From an uncultured Senegalimassilia sp. (lineage in GTDB: Bacteria; Actinomycetota; Coriobacteriia; Coriobacteriales; Eggerthellaceae), in contig NZ_CAKUAT010000015.1 of the NCBI RefSeq assembly GCF_934636665.1, forward strand, positions 1 through 64,000: a stretch of 64,000 bases of DNA. The letters run 5' to 3'. Every line of letters begins with the position of its first letter. The stretch's first letter is position 1. This document shows positions 54,463-63,493 of the stretch, in pieces. A program made the translations under genes and the position numbers. The notes below the pieces were generated by a model, which was not told where the DNA came from, did no database searches, and worked only from the letters and a program-made list of their open reading frames with translations.

Positions 54463-54539
54463 TGCGGGGTGGAGCAGTCTGGTAGCTCGCCGGGCTCATA
54501 ACCCGGAGGCCGTAGGTTCAAATCCTGCCCCCGCGACCA
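54463..54539 (+). tRNA. Initiator tRNA-fMet (anticodon CAT)
   Basis: Acceptor TGCGGGG and CCCCGCG, followed by A and an encoded CCA. The anticodon stem CCGGG/CCCGG gives the three consecutive G-C pairs that mark initiator tRNAs, with loop CTCATAA. Position 1 is T and position 72 is G, so the usual C1-A72 mismatch is replaced by a weak U1-G72 pair. Confidence 0.93.
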
Positions 54540-54546
54540 AATGTTC

Positions 54547-54572
54547 AAGCCGCCCACCGGGTGGCTTTTTTA
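54547..54572 (+). terminator. Terminator after tRNA-fMet
   Basis: The stem AAGCCGCCC with GGGTGGCTT (one G-T pair), 3-nt loop, followed by a T-run. Confidence 0.85.
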
Positions 54573-54599
54573 TGTCTTGGTTTTCGTTTCCTGTACTGC

Positions 54600-55108
54600 T
54601 TACTGCTTACTGCGCGGAAGAACCCAGGTGCTCCCGCGCTTTTGCCCTTTCCCTCGAACGGCCGCCAAAAAAATAACGAGCACGAAGCCCACGATGCTCA
54701 CCAGCAAATGCCACAACGGCCACGAATAGTAGTTTTCACCAAGGGACAGCGTACCCCGCGCAATTACAGCAAAAAACGTAAGCCAAACTGTCGCCGTGAA
54801 TCACGCTACCGAAAACGGAAACAGGGAGAAACAGCACGGTCCAAATCAGGTATAGCTTCAGCTGCTCGCCGGTCGTCTTGCGGACGCGCGCCGCGCCAGG
54901 AAGCGCTTTCTCAACGAACGATGCCTTATCTAACCCGCGAAAGCACAGGAGAGCAGAGTCCATGAAAAAGAACTGCACCGCGACCACGTCAATCCCCTCG
55001 ATGATTCTCTCGGCAAGGAAACCCCACCAGGGGCCTCGTGTGAATCTTCACAACTAAGAAAGCCATCAGGAGTTTCGCTACGTCCAAGTCGGGGTAGTTA
55101 GCGCGCAT
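54600..55108 (-). pseudogene. Decayed acyltransferase-3 family gene
   Basis: Three overlapping minus-strand frames together read like the start of an acyltransferase-3 (OafA-type) O-acetylase. Frame 1: MRANYPDLDVAKLLMAFLVV with KIHTRPLVG. After a +1 shift near 55019-55025: FLAERIIEGIDVVAVQFFFM and KLYLIWTVLFLPVSVFG. After a second shift in a run of six A/T bases (54771-54776): ARGTLSLGENYYSWPLWHLL. It ends after about 170 residues, half the family length, so the C-terminal helices are missing too. It is at the 3' edge of the polysaccharide cluster and probably once acetylated the polymer. Confidence 0.75.
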
Positions 55109-55190
55109 CACCTTAGAGCCCAATTAGAATCCTCCACCTTCTTTCGAAGCAAATTGCCCACAAGAGCGACTTCATAAGCGTTCATGACAA

Positions 55191-55823
55191 TTACCTTTGC
55201 GAGCTCGCCTTTATCCCGTCACCGTTAAAAAAGCTCACGTAGTCGAAAGCATCAAGATATCTGCGCCCGCTCAGCCTGGAGACGTAGTTCGAGAGCACGT
55301 CTACTTCGCCTCCTGTCACCGGAAAAGAAGGATCGTAGAATGCTGAAGCTATGTCCGGCATCGGCTTCGACACGAACACGACCTTGTTCCGATAAGGAAG
55401 CTCGTCAAAAGCAACCAGGTCGTCATGCGTGCACCCGTCACGCTCGGTCATGACATAGAACGCGTTATCGAAATCGATCCTGTCCAACCCGGAATTCCAT
55501 TTTGCCACGGCCTCGTCGAAACTCTGGTAATGAACGAAATCGACCCTAATGTCATCGAGGATGCCGACAGGGTAGTCAGCACCCTCTCCCGCGACAAAAC
55601 GAGCCTCATACAGGTAGTGTTGCAGGTTGCCTAAGAACCTCACGTACTCCTTGGGCCTGATGTAAAGGTTGACGGTTGGGCTCCTAAACTGCAGCCCGAG
55701 GTCGTGCGTCATCACCCCGCCGTTGCAGTTGCTCGCAAAGACCGTCGGATTGGGGTTGGTAAGCCTTGCCCTGTTCCTCTTGTCCAAGCCCTTTCTCATG
55801 AACTGTTTGAATCCGTGGCTCAA
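55191..55823 (-). CDS. DUF1919-family polysaccharide biosynthesis protein
   Basis: A 210-residue protein with the DUF1919 pattern: TVFASNCNGGVMTHDLGLQF near the N-terminus, SPTVNLYIRPKEYVRFLGNL, and a C-terminal VVFVSKPMPDIASAF segment. Members occur in capsule and exopolysaccharide clusters, and an acyl- or glycosyl-transferase role has been suggested but not established. The start is probably TTG 55823, with GGGAGG 7 bp upstream. It follows the FrhB-like gene in the same direction. Confidence 0.8.
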   Translation of the reverse strand: MSHGFKQFMRKGLDKRNRARLTNPNPTVFASNCNGGVMTHDLGLQFRSPTVNLYIRPKEYVRFLGNLQHYLYEARFVAGEGADYPVGILDDIRVDFVHYQSFDEAVAKWNSGLDRIDFDNAFYVMTERDGCTHDDLVAFDELPYRNKVVFVSKPMPDIASAFYDPSFPVTGGEVDVLSNYVSRLSGRRYLDAFDYVSFFNGDGIKASSQR

Positions 55824-55881
55824 CGCCCCGCCTCCCTTTCATCGTTGCGCAGGGCGTCTGTTGCTAAGCCCCGCCATCTGG

Positions 55882-57015
55882 TTATTTCCCTATCAGCCTC
55901 AGCAGCTTGTGCTTCGTGGTGCGAATCCAGAATCGTTTCCAGGCCCAAGTCTTGCGAACGGCAGAGTCGAACCCGACCTTCCCATAGGCCTTAATAAACC
56001 GTGACCTGTCCTTGGTCCTTGCAGATGGCTCGTGGAGGTTGGTCTGCTCCGCATTGTCGGCCTCGCTGAAGAGGCGCTCCTCGCGGTAGACGGTCTCGGG
56101 CAAACCGGCGAGGGCATCGATGCCCGCCTGCGTATTGCACAGCACGACTGAGACCTTGCCGGGCGGCACGGACCCCAGCGTCGCCTTGTCCAGGCCCCAG
56201 AAGTCTCCGAGCGTGATGTCTCCCGCCCGCTGGTTGCGCGCGTAAGGACATTCGTAGCAGGCGTCACGATGGATGACGCCTGCTACGAAGACGGAAAAAT
56301 ATCCGTCTTCGAAGCAGGGCTCGTCGAAGACGAGCTCACCGTCGCGATACGCGCACATGTGGAAATCGTTCGCCCCACGGAACGAGAACGAATCCCAGCG
56401 CCCCCCGACCTGAAAGTCCAAATGCTCGCGAAGAAACGCAATCGGCGGGGTGCCGTGGCATATGAGGTCGACGCAGATCAACCCCTCGTGCGTATCGCCG
56501 ACGATAGAGCGCAAGGCCGCGATCTGGCATGGCGTCGAGATGAAGAGCACTTTCCTACCGTCAGCGAGCAGCTTTCTGACGTCCCCGTATGCGCCGCCGG
56601 GGTCGCTGTAGACGTACTTGGAGCCGCGCAGACTCTCCAGGTCGACTTCGCGTTCGACCGAGACGCAGCGCGCCGCCCCGCCTATAGATGCCGTCCCGTA
56701 AACGACGCCACCCTCGTAGACGACCTTTCTCGCAAGCGCCGTGGCAATACCGCCCGAAGAAGAGAGGGCCACGTCGCTCGGTTCGCTGCTCCAAGCCGCG
56801 TAGGTCTTTAGGGGCATCCTGAGTTCTACGGGAGCGCATGCGGGGCAAACGGCGTGGCATCGCCTGCAATCCCTGCATTTTGAGGGGTCGACGGTCGGAG
56901 AGGGCTCGCCGCAAAGGCCGCCCTCCTTCATGTCGAGCGCATGGAAAGGGCATGCGTCGACGCATGCTCCGCACCCAGTGCACGTCAAGTCACCGCAAAC
57001 GAAATTAACGGGCAT
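55882..57015 (-). CDS. FrhB/FpoF-like iron-sulfur oxidoreductase of polysaccharide clusters
   Basis: A 377-residue protein. Residues 1-65 hold two ferredoxin-type motifs, CTGCGACVDACP and CRDCRRCHAVCP. The rest is the coenzyme F420 hydrogenase/dehydrogenase beta-subunit fold (SSSGGIATALARKVVYEGG, FISTPCQIAALRS, DLICHGTPP, CPYARNQRAGDITLGDFWG), with further cysteines. Similar proteins accompany pyruvyl transferases and flippases in bacterial polysaccharide loci; their reaction is not known and F420 use is doubtful. AGGAGGGG precedes ATG 57015. It overlaps the end of the flippase gene by 11 bp. Confidence 0.87.
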   Translation of the reverse strand: MPVNFVCGDLTCTGCGACVDACPFHALDMKEGGLCGEPSPTVDPSKCRDCRRCHAVCPACAPVELRMPLKTYAAWSSEPSDVALSSSGGIATALARKVVYEGGVVYGTASIGGAARCVSVEREVDLESLRGSKYVYSDPGGAYGDVRKLLADGRKVLFISTPCQIAALRSIVGDTHEGLICVDLICHGTPPIAFLREHLDFQVGGRWDSFSFRGANDFHMCAYRDGELVFDEPCFEDGYFSVFVAGVIHRDACYECPYARNQRAGDITLGDFWGLDKATLGSVPPGKVSVVLCNTQAGIDALAGLPETVYREERLFSEADNAEQTNLHEPSARTKDRSRFIKAYGKVGFDSAVRKTWAWKRFWIRTTKHKLLRLIGK

Positions 57016-58582
57016 CGCCCCTCCTAAAGCCGAGTTTTCCTCGCAAGAGGCCGAGGATTGCCGAACGCTCGCCCTTGTCGAACAAGGTGAGCAGCTCGAA
57101 GGCATAGCCGATGACGGCAGCGGAAAAAGCAACGGCTACGAGCATAGCCCAGCTGGTGCACAGGCCCGCCTGGTCGACAAGCGCGTAGCCGAGCCAAAGG
57201 ACAGCAAGGACGAGAACCTCTCGCGCGAGCGGCTTGTAAAACGTCCGCCTGCGCACGCCGATGACGACAGCGCAATAAAGCGGTTGGACAAGCGCGTGGC
57301 GCACGAACATCAGGATTGAGCTCACCCCGGCGATGACGATGAGCTTATCGAACGAGGTGAAGAGGATTAAGGGGAACTCTATGGCAAGCGTCGCCAAGCT
57401 GAACCCGAAGGCGATAAGGACCGAGCCCTTAATTTTTGTGGTCAGCGTGTTCGCGTAATAAAGGGGCTCGACAAGGGCACTCGCAATGAGCGAGACGACG
57501 GTCAGAACAGAGAGAAGCTGGATTTCGCCCAACTCGGCCACAGACCTACCAGGCAGCCATAGAGAGTAAAACGACGGCCCGAAACCGATGAACCCGGCAA
57601 GCGGCACAATCATGAACGCCGAGGTGAAACGCATAGCAAAATCGAACCTGCTCACCAGCTCCGCCTTGTCGCCACGGGCATAGGCTTGGGCCATCTTTGG
57701 GTAGAAGAGGTTCGCGATGCTCCCGGAAAGGCTCGTCAAAGCCTGGGGGACCGTCTTGGCAATGGACAGGAGCCCCATGGCGGCCCCGCTGACAAAGATG
57801 TTGGCAATGAGAAGGTCAAGGCCAGTCTGGATGAGGTTGTTGACGTTCTGGAGGCTGTTCCACACACCTATTTTGAGGAGCTCCCAGACTTTGCTGGGGT
57901 TGAACCGCGAAAGCGACAGCTTGAGTTCCGGAAGGAGCCTGCGCGTCACGGCCACCTGCACCGCTCCGGTTGCGACCGTCGCAACGAGGCCCGCGACGCT
58001 GAAGTACCACATATGGGGCAAAGCCACCCAGAACAGGACGAACAGAAAGATAACGCGAAGGACCGAGCCGAGAAGCTGGCCAATTGAGTTCAAGAACAGC
58101 TCGTTTTTGATGAAGGCCGCGACGCCGAACACGACCATGAGAAGCCCTATCCCGGCATTCAAGAACGCGAGCAGGACGGTGATTCTCAAGTCGCTGACCA
58201 GTTCAGGCGTCACGCTGACGAGCGTCTCTATATTGGCGGCGAGGAACACCGATCCGACGAGAATCGCGAATGCCATGATGCAGTTCGAGAAAAAGACCGA
58301 AGAGAAGTACTCTTCCGCATCTTCAGTCTCCCCCTCGTGGTAGGAGACCGTGATGAACCGGCTCGCCATGGCATTGAGCGCTGCCGTGATGATTGCGACA
58401 TAGCTGACGAAGTTGTTGACCAGCCCCACGAACCCGTAGGCCTCGTCGCCGAGCTTCTGGAGCACAATCGGCGTGAGGACGAAGCTGATGATGAACTGCG
58501 AGCCAAGCACTGCGATTTGCGCGGCGAAGTTCAGGGCGAATTTCTTTTTGTCTCCCATCGGTTTCGGCAGAAAGCCTAACAC
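57005..58582 (-). CDS. Polysaccharide flippase (Wzx / MATE-like)
   Basis: A protein of up to 525 residues with 12 to 14 membrane helices of the MVF/polysaccharide-transport superfamily. The start region is KKKFALNFAAQIAVLGSQ and FIISFVLTPIVLQKLGDEAY, typical of Wzx. It would flip the undecaprenyl-linked repeat unit across the membrane. The start is either GTG 58582, overlapping the pyruvyl transferase stop by 7 bp, or ATG 58558 without a clear ribosome binding site. Together with the polymerase at 59706-60947 it implies a Wzx/Wzy pathway. Confidence 0.9.
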   Translation of the reverse strand: MLGFLPKPMGDKKKFALNFAAQIAVLGSQFIISFVLTPIVLQKLGDEAYGFVGLVNNFVSYVAIITAALNAMASRFITVSYHEGETEDAEEYFSSVFFSNCIMAFAILVGSVFLAANIETLVSVTPELVSDLRITVLLAFLNAGIGLLMVVFGVAAFIKNELFLNSIGQLLGSVLRVIFLFVLFWVALPHMWYFSVAGLVATVATGAVQVAVTRRLLPELKLSLSRFNPSKVWELLKIGVWNSLQNVNNLIQTGLDLLIANIFVSGAAMGLLSIAKTVPQALTSLSGSIANLFYPKMAQAYARGDKAELVSRFDFAMRFTSAFMIVPLAGFIGFGPSFYSLWLPGRSVAELGEIQLLSVLTVVSLIASALVEPLYYANTLTTKIKGSVLIAFGFSLATLAIEFPLILFTSFDKLIVIAGVSSILMFVRHALVQPLYCAVVIGVRRRTFYKPLAREVLVLAVLWLGYALVDQAGLCTSWAMLVAVAFSAAVIGYAFELLTLFDKGERSAILGLLRGKLGFRRGDAR

Positions 58583-59703
58583 ACCCCCTTGCCAGCGGAA
58601 ATGTAATGCTCCAAGTAAGAAAGGGAGCTTTCGCGAGCAGCCGCCCTGGCGGCATCGGCGGTTTCAAAAGTCATGGGCTTATCGAGGATATGCGAGAGGT
58701 CTTCGGGCGTCACCGCAAGCCTGTCCTTGAGCGACAGCCTGTCGAGGAGGTCGGTCAACTTGTTCGCGTTCTGCCCGCGCTTTATCACGGCGAAGGGGGT
58801 ATGCGTGATCGCTGAGAAGATCGTCCCGTGGAACGTGTCGGTGACCGCGAAGTCGGCGCCCTCGAAGTAGCTCAAAATTTCATCAGGGCCGCAATCGACG
58901 TTCTCGTCGCAGAAATCCTGATGCCCGTAGACGGCAAGAAGCTTGACGCCCCTCTTCTTGGCGACGGCCCTGACGGCTTCGCCTTCGGCCTTGGTGAAAC
59001 GGTTGCCATAGCCGTAGACGAGGGCATAACGTTCCGGTGCCGTTACGGGCTTCCACGCCATCTTCTCGACGTCGGAGACGAGAACGGGGTCGAGATGCAT
59101 GTTGACGCCATCGATTCCAAGGGCCTCGAGGATGGCCCTTGAGTTCTCGTCCCTGACGGAAATAGCGTCAAAGCAGCTGAAGCAATTCATCACGTCGTCG
59201 GCCACATGGTACTTCTCCAAATCGGCCAAAGTCGTGTGGCCGAAAGACCCGGCATAGCTGATCACGGCGTCGCAGTTGTTCCCCTGCCCGAGAAGCTGGC
59301 GGCAGAAGCCGACGTTCGGCCCCACCTGCGTGCAGTTGAAGACTTCGTCGCTCCCGATGACAAGAACATCGACATGCTCACCGATATTGCGCCTGCACGG
59401 ATCGACGCCGAGAAGGCCGAGGCATCGCTCGTACTCGGCGTCCATCGGAGTTCGTTTGTAGATCCCCGTGGCGATGAGGGCGCGCCTCCCCGCGCCGGTG
59501 AACCTGATGTCGGCCTTGATCCTGCCAAGAAGGTCCTTGAACCTTCCACGGGCGTCCCTAAGCCCCGGCACGCACGGTGCGGGCCTGTAGTCAACAAAGA
59601 GAACCTCATGTCCCAGCGACTCGATCATGGACTTCAATCCGTATGCCTGCATGAAAGAGCCGTGGTTCACGACCCTCTGCATCGACATGATTCCAACGCG
59701 CAT
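58576..59703 (-). CDS. Polysaccharide pyruvyl transferase family protein
   Basis: A 375-residue protein of the PS_pyruv_trans family (CsaB/WcaK relatives). Features are the N-terminal MRVGIMSMQRVVNHGSFMQA, VLVIGSDEVFNCTQVG, YAGSFGHTTL, FDAISVRDENSRAIL and the C-terminal FAVTDTFHGTIFSAITHTPF with His/Phe signature. It would transfer pyruvate from phosphoenolpyruvate to a sugar as a ketal, giving a negative charge. AAGGAGG is 5 bp from ATG 59703. It begins 2 bp after the polymerase stop, so translation is coupled. Confidence 0.9.
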   Translation of the reverse strand: MRVGIMSMQRVVNHGSFMQAYGLKSMIESLGHEVLFVDYRPAPCVPGLRDARGRFKDLLGRIKADIRFTGAGRRALIATGIYKRTPMDAEYERCLGLLGVDPCRRNIGEHVDVLVIGSDEVFNCTQVGPNVGFCRQLLGQGNNCDAVISYAGSFGHTTLADLEKYHVADDVMNCFSCFDAISVRDENSRAILEALGIDGVNMHLDPVLVSDVEKMAWKPVTAPERYALVYGYGNRFTKAEGEAVRAVAKKRGVKLLAVYGHQDFCDENVDCGPDEILSYFEGADFAVTDTFHGTIFSAITHTPFAVIKRGQNANKLTDLLDRLSLKDRLAVTPEDLSHILDKPMTFETADAARAAARESSLSYLEHYISAGKGVC

Positions 59704-59705
59704 GC

Positions 59706-60947
59706 TTACCTCCTTGCGAGCGCCCCATTGGCACAGCGGGCTCCCTGCTCCCCATCTTCTCCGATTCGCCCACCCTGGATTTTCTCGGTAGCCACGAAAA
59801 TCGTCATGAGTGCGATGAAGAAGTAGTAGTTGTACGTGATTTCGACGACAGAGCCCGCAATCATCGCGTAGAGCAAGATGAACATGCCCCAGCTCCACGC
59901 AGGCTTGTCCGCTTTTGTGCTCGCCCAAGCCATGTAGAATACGGCGAGGAGCCCTACGGCGCCATAGTTGACGAGCGTCTCCATGACGGAGTTCTGGGCA
60001 TTTCCATACCCGACATACATGGCCACAGCGGCATTTCCGTAACCGTACCCGAAGACAGGCGAGGTGCCGATGACGGTCTGCAGGCCACTGTAAATCAAAT
60101 CCCTGCCCGTCAACGTCAAGTTCTCGCCGAGGACGTCTACGACAAGGTGCTTCACGAGCGGCACCTGGAGAAGCTGCGATAGGAAGGCGAGGATAACGCC
60201 CGTCAGCACCATTGCCGCTATGACGACTGCGGGCTTTTCCAGAATGCGCTGGGCTTTCCGCGGAAGGAAGGCGAAGGCGATTACGAGCGCAGACATGGCG
60301 ACGGCCGTCGAGCAATAGACCGTATGCGCCACGATGAGGGCAAGCAAACCGAGGCTCGCGGTGACCAGGACTACCAGTTTTTTACTCGCGCCTCCGCGAC
60401 ACAGTCTGACGTACGCCAAGCAAGCCAGCATGATGAAGTAATAGCTCGTCGAGAACTTATTGCCGGCAAAATAGTAAAGCAGAGGGCCGTCGGCGGTGCC
60501 TACCCTTGCTATGAATACGATGGATAGGGCGCAGTAGACGATGGTCATCCAGAAGAAGACGCTTATGAAGGTGTCGAGCCTGCCGCGCCTGCTGCATGTC
60601 GTAATCAGAAGGGCCAGGGCGTAGAGGCAGATGGCGTAGAACATAGCATCGGTGCAGTTGGAGGAGTCGACGTACCCGGCCAAATAGCCCGCAACGCTCG
60701 AGACCACGACCATGAAGCAGAACAGGGCCGACGGGTGCTTGTACTCTCTGCCTTTAAGGTTGGTGATGAGGAAGAGGACGACGAAGAACACACAGCTAAC
60801 CTTAAGACCTTGCTGCAGCACCTTCGGAATGCAGACCAGCTTGAAGATCGCGAAGTAGATGGCAACGAGCGACGCCGTGAGCCAGTCGAGGCGAATCCGC
60901 CTCGTCAAGAAAGAATCTCGCGGTCCCGTCAATTGATGATGATACAT
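59706..60947 (-). CDS. O-antigen ligase/polymerase-type membrane protein (Wzy-like)
   Basis: A 413-residue membrane protein with about 11 helices and a large periplasm-facing loop containing LTGRDLIYSGLQTVIGTSP and FGYGYGNAAVAMYVGYG, the pattern of the O-antigen ligase/Wzy family (PF04932-like), followed by NSVMETLVNYGAVGLLAVFY. It would polymerise repeat units after flipping. ATG 60947 has AGGCGGG 6 bp upstream. It lies 11 bp after the GT2 gene. Ligase and polymerase cannot be separated from sequence alone. Confidence 0.84.
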   Translation of the reverse strand: MYHHQLTGPRDSFLTRRIRLDWLTASLVAIYFAIFKLVCIPKVLQQGLKVSCVFFVVLFLITNLKGREYKHPSALFCFMVVVSSVAGYLAGYVDSSNCTDAMFYAICLYALALLITTCSRRGRLDTFISVFFWMTIVYCALSIVFIARVGTADGPLLYYFAGNKFSTSYYFIMLACLAYVRLCRGGASKKLVVLVTASLGLLALIVAHTVYCSTAVAMSALVIAFAFLPRKAQRILEKPAVVIAAMVLTGVILAFLSQLLQVPLVKHLVVDVLGENLTLTGRDLIYSGLQTVIGTSPVFGYGYGNAAVAMYVGYGNAQNSVMETLVNYGAVGLLAVFYMAWASTKADKPAWSWGMFILLYAMIAGSVVEITYNYYFFIALMTIFVATEKIQGGRIGEDGEQGARCANGALARR

Positions 60948-60958
60948 AGCAAGCCCGC

Positions 60959-61882
60959 CTAAAGGTAGCTGTAGAGGCGTGGCGAAGCCGCAAATAGCAG
61001 CGCCTTGGCCTTCTCTTTTTTGTTCGCGCCGCAGTCGAACAAGAACCTCTTGTCGACGGACGGCACCTCGAGTCCATCTCGGAGCCCCAGCTCGCGGCAA
61101 GTATGCAGGTAGCACTTTGCAAGGTAGCCATATAAAGCGTGGCGAAGCTCCAAATCGTCGACAGCATCGAACTGCTTCTTCCAGCGCCCGAGAATCTCGC
61201 ACATGGAAGCCGCCCGTTTGGAAGAGTTCTGCGATTTCATGATGGACCCCGGTCGCTGGATGTAGTTGTAGAACTTGTATTTCAGGCAAACGATGCTGCC
61301 TGCGGCAAGGAACACCCTGGGCTGCATTTCCATGTCTTCGTGCAGCAACCCAACGGCAAACCTAAGCCCGTTCTCGTTGAAGAGCGAGAGCTTACAGAAC
61401 ATAAAGCATGCGCACGGGTACCACTCTCCAGCTTTCAAAGCGGCAAGGATGAAATCCTTGGTGGGGTACACCCTCCCCTCCTCGAGCGACGCGTAGTGGT
61501 CAGGCCTGTCCGGCCCCGGGCTTACCTTCCAATCCCCAAGGACGATGTCCGCATGGGAATCGGTCGCCAAGCGCAGCAGCCTCTCGCACGCATCACGTTC
61601 GATGCAGTCGTCAGAGTCGACGAACATGACGTAATCGCTGTTCGCCTTGTCCAACCCAAAGTTGCGCGCATCGGAAAGGCCGCCGTTCTGCTTGTGAACT
61701 GCCTTCACCCGCGAATCTCTGCGAGCGTAATCGTCGCAGATTTGAGGGCAGCTATCCGGGCTCCCGTCATCGACGAGAATCACCTCGATATCTGTCAACG
61801 TCTGACAAAGAATGCTGTCTACGCAGCGTTCAAGCTCATTTTCGACTTTATAGACTGGAACAATTATGCTGACAAGCGGCAC
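60959..61882 (-). CDS. Family 2 glycosyltransferase
   Basis: A 307-residue GT-A enzyme. The first residues are PLVSIIVPVYKVENELERCV, then VDDGSPDSCPQICDDY, GGLSDARNFGLDKA and the metal-binding DxD in MFVDSDDCIERD. It adds one sugar of the repeat unit at the cytosolic face. GTG 61882 is chosen because GGAGG lies 6 bp upstream; it is followed by the conserved start of the fold. Donor and acceptor are unknown. It lies between the acetyltransferase and the polymerase. Confidence 0.9.
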   Translation of the reverse strand: MPLVSIIVPVYKVENELERCVDSILCQTLTDIEVILVDDGSPDSCPQICDDYARRDSRVKAVHKQNGGLSDARNFGLDKANSDYVMFVDSDDCIERDACERLLRLATDSHADIVLGDWKVSPGPDRPDHYASLEEGRVYPTKDFILAALKAGEWYPCACFMFCKLSLFNENGLRFAVGLLHEDMEMQPRVFLAAGSIVCLKYKFYNYIQRPGSIMKSQNSSKRAASMCEILGRWKKQFDAVDDLELRHALYGYLAKCYLHTCRELGLRDGLEVPSVDKRFLFDCGANKKEKAKALLFAASPRLYSYL

Positions 61883-61895
61883 AAACAACCTCCGT

Positions 61896-62390
61896 TTATA
61901 TCTTCTCCCCGGACTCAACGTCCTTCGTGACTATTCGGGCCGCTTTCACAATCGCGCCGTCCCCAACGTATATCGGCCCGAAGACGCAGGAGTTCGTGTA
62001 GACGACGACGTCGCTTCCAAAATGGGGCTGCCAGAAGACCCCCCCCCGGCCGTCTTCGCGATGAAGCCCATGAGAGCCACCGATGGTCACACCCTGGTAC
62101 ACCGTAAGCGGCCCCTCACTAACGACCCCGGCGCCTATGACGACTCCAAGTCCGTGGACAAGGCGGAACCCGGGTGCCAGCTTCGCCTTGTAGTCCAAAT
62201 CGACGTGGTAGAGCATTCTGTTTAAGCACCAGACGATCTTCGCCAGCGGCTCAACATGGCCGCGATAGAGCAAGGCAGACAAACGGAAAAGGGCCACAGC
62301 ATGAAAGCAGGGATTCAAAAAGAACGTTCCGAGCGAATGCGGAAACCCCTTTCCCCCGGCCACTGCGGCAAAATCGGCTCTGATGTTCAT
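61896..62390 (-). CDS. Hexapeptide-repeat acetyltransferase (serine acetyltransferase-like)
   Basis: A 164-residue left-handed beta-helix protein with a short N-terminal helical part (FHAVALFRLSALLYRGHVEP) and hexapeptide repeats around LVHGLGVVIGAGVVSEGPLT and VYQGVTIGGSHGLHRED. CysE-type features (HGLG, GVTIGG) are present, but in capsule clusters such proteins usually acetylate a sugar. ATG 62390 overlaps the previous stop codon (ATGA), with AGGAGG upstream. True cysteine-synthesis CysE proteins are longer. Confidence 0.85.
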   Translation of the reverse strand: MNIRADFAAVAGGKGFPHSLGTFFLNPCFHAVALFRLSALLYRGHVEPLAKIVWCLNRMLYHVDLDYKAKLAPGFRLVHGLGVVIGAGVVSEGPLTVYQGVTIGGSHGLHREDGRGGVFWQPHFGSDVVVYTNSCVFGPIYVGDGAIVKAARIVTKDVESGEKI

Positions 62391-63493
62391 TCGCGCCCTC
62401 CTTTCCGGGCCAATGCGGCCTCGTATGCGCCCTCAAGAAGACGGTAGCTCGAGCGGATGTCGAAAGCCTCCAAGCTCCCTGCATGGAAGGAGCACTTGCT
62501 CCTGTCGTACGTGCGGAGGGCCGTCGCCGCTATCTTGCCTGCCCATCCTTTCGCGGTTTCAGCAAGGGAAATCGCGTGGAACCCGTCGCTTATGCAGGCA
62601 CTTTTAGGAACATCGGACGACACAAAGCATTCAAGGCCAGCGAGCTGCGCCTCGACGAGGACGATTCCAAGCCCCTCGTGAATCGAGGGGAACACGAAGC
62701 AGTCCATCGCCGAATAGAGCTTTGCTGGGTCCTTTACGTTGCCGAGCAGCATAATCGAATCATTGGCAGGCGATGCCTCGACCAAGGCCCTGACATCCTT
62801 CTCTCCAGGCCCTCCGCCTGCAATCATCAAAATCGAATCGGGGTGTTCAGCATGGAACGCCTCGAACACCTTGATGAGGAACGCATGGTTCTTCTCAGGG
62901 TTCAACCTCGCAACATTCCCGAGAACGTAGGCTCCCCCGCCGATGCCGTAGGCCTCACGCAGCTCATGGCGCGATTGCGGGTCAAACGCGAACTTGCCGA
63001 GCTCGAAGGAGTTCGGGACGACGGAATAGTCGGCGTCGCCGAACAGCCATTTGCCCGCCTCGTCGCTGCACGCGAACATGCAGTCGCAAAGCCCGGGCAC
63101 AAAGCGCCTCAGGACCCGATGCAGCACGGGATGCTCGCATCCCGTGCTGTGGCAGTGGCAAGCCACTGCCACAACACGGGAGCGATTCGCTACGACAAGC
63201 TCGGGGAATATCATCCCGCTGTTGCCATGCACGTGGCAGACATCGAACCGCCCCTCGTCAAGGGCTTTGCGCAGAGCCTTGAAATAGCCCAGAGTATCGG
63301 ACTTCTTGTCAGGCAGCTGCGAAACCGTGATTCCACACGCCACGGCCTCGTCAACCTTCTCCGGCTCGCATGGCCCGCCAACGAGAACAGTGACCTTGTG
63401 CCCGCATCGGATAAGCTCCCCCGAATACGTGAGCACGACCTTGCCAATGCCGTTGTTGACGAGATTGTATACGACCATGCAAACGTTCATCAT
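62387..63493 (-). CDS. Family 4 (GT-B) glycosyltransferase
   Basis: A 368-residue GT-B enzyme. N-terminal MMNVCMVVYNLVNNGIGKVV with FDVCHVHGNSG, then the GT4 core VLGNVARLNPEKNHAFLIKV, LMIAGGGPGEKDV, LLGNVKDPAKLYSAMDCFVF and the E-x7-E region PSIHEGLGIVLVEAQLAG. It is predicted to use a nucleotide sugar to extend the lipid-linked oligosaccharide in the cytosol. Its start overlaps the end of the upstream gene, and its end overlaps the acetyltransferase start by 4 nt, so these genes are tightly coupled. Confidence 0.92.
   Translation of the reverse strand: MMNVCMVVYNLVNNGIGKVVLTYSGELIRCGHKVTVLVGGPCEPEKVDEAVACGITVSQLPDKKSDTLGYFKALRKALDEGRFDVCHVHGNSGMIFPELVVANRSRVVAVACHCHSTGCEHPVLHRVLRRFVPGLCDCMFACSDEAGKWLFGDADYSVVPNSFELGKFAFDPQSRHELREAYGIGGGAYVLGNVARLNPEKNHAFLIKVFEAFHAEHPDSILMIAGGGPGEKDVRALVEASPANDSIMLLGNVKDPAKLYSAMDCFVFPSIHEGLGIVLVEAQLAGLECFVSSDVPKSACISDGFHAISLAETAKGWAGKIAATALRTYDRSKCSFHAGSLEAFDIRSSYRLLEGAYEAALARKGGRE

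Noticed and set aside
54600..55108. Small intact membrane protein of 83 residues at 54736-54987
   Set aside because: Conserved acyltransferase segments continue on both sides in other frames, which shows it is the middle part of a frameshifted gene.
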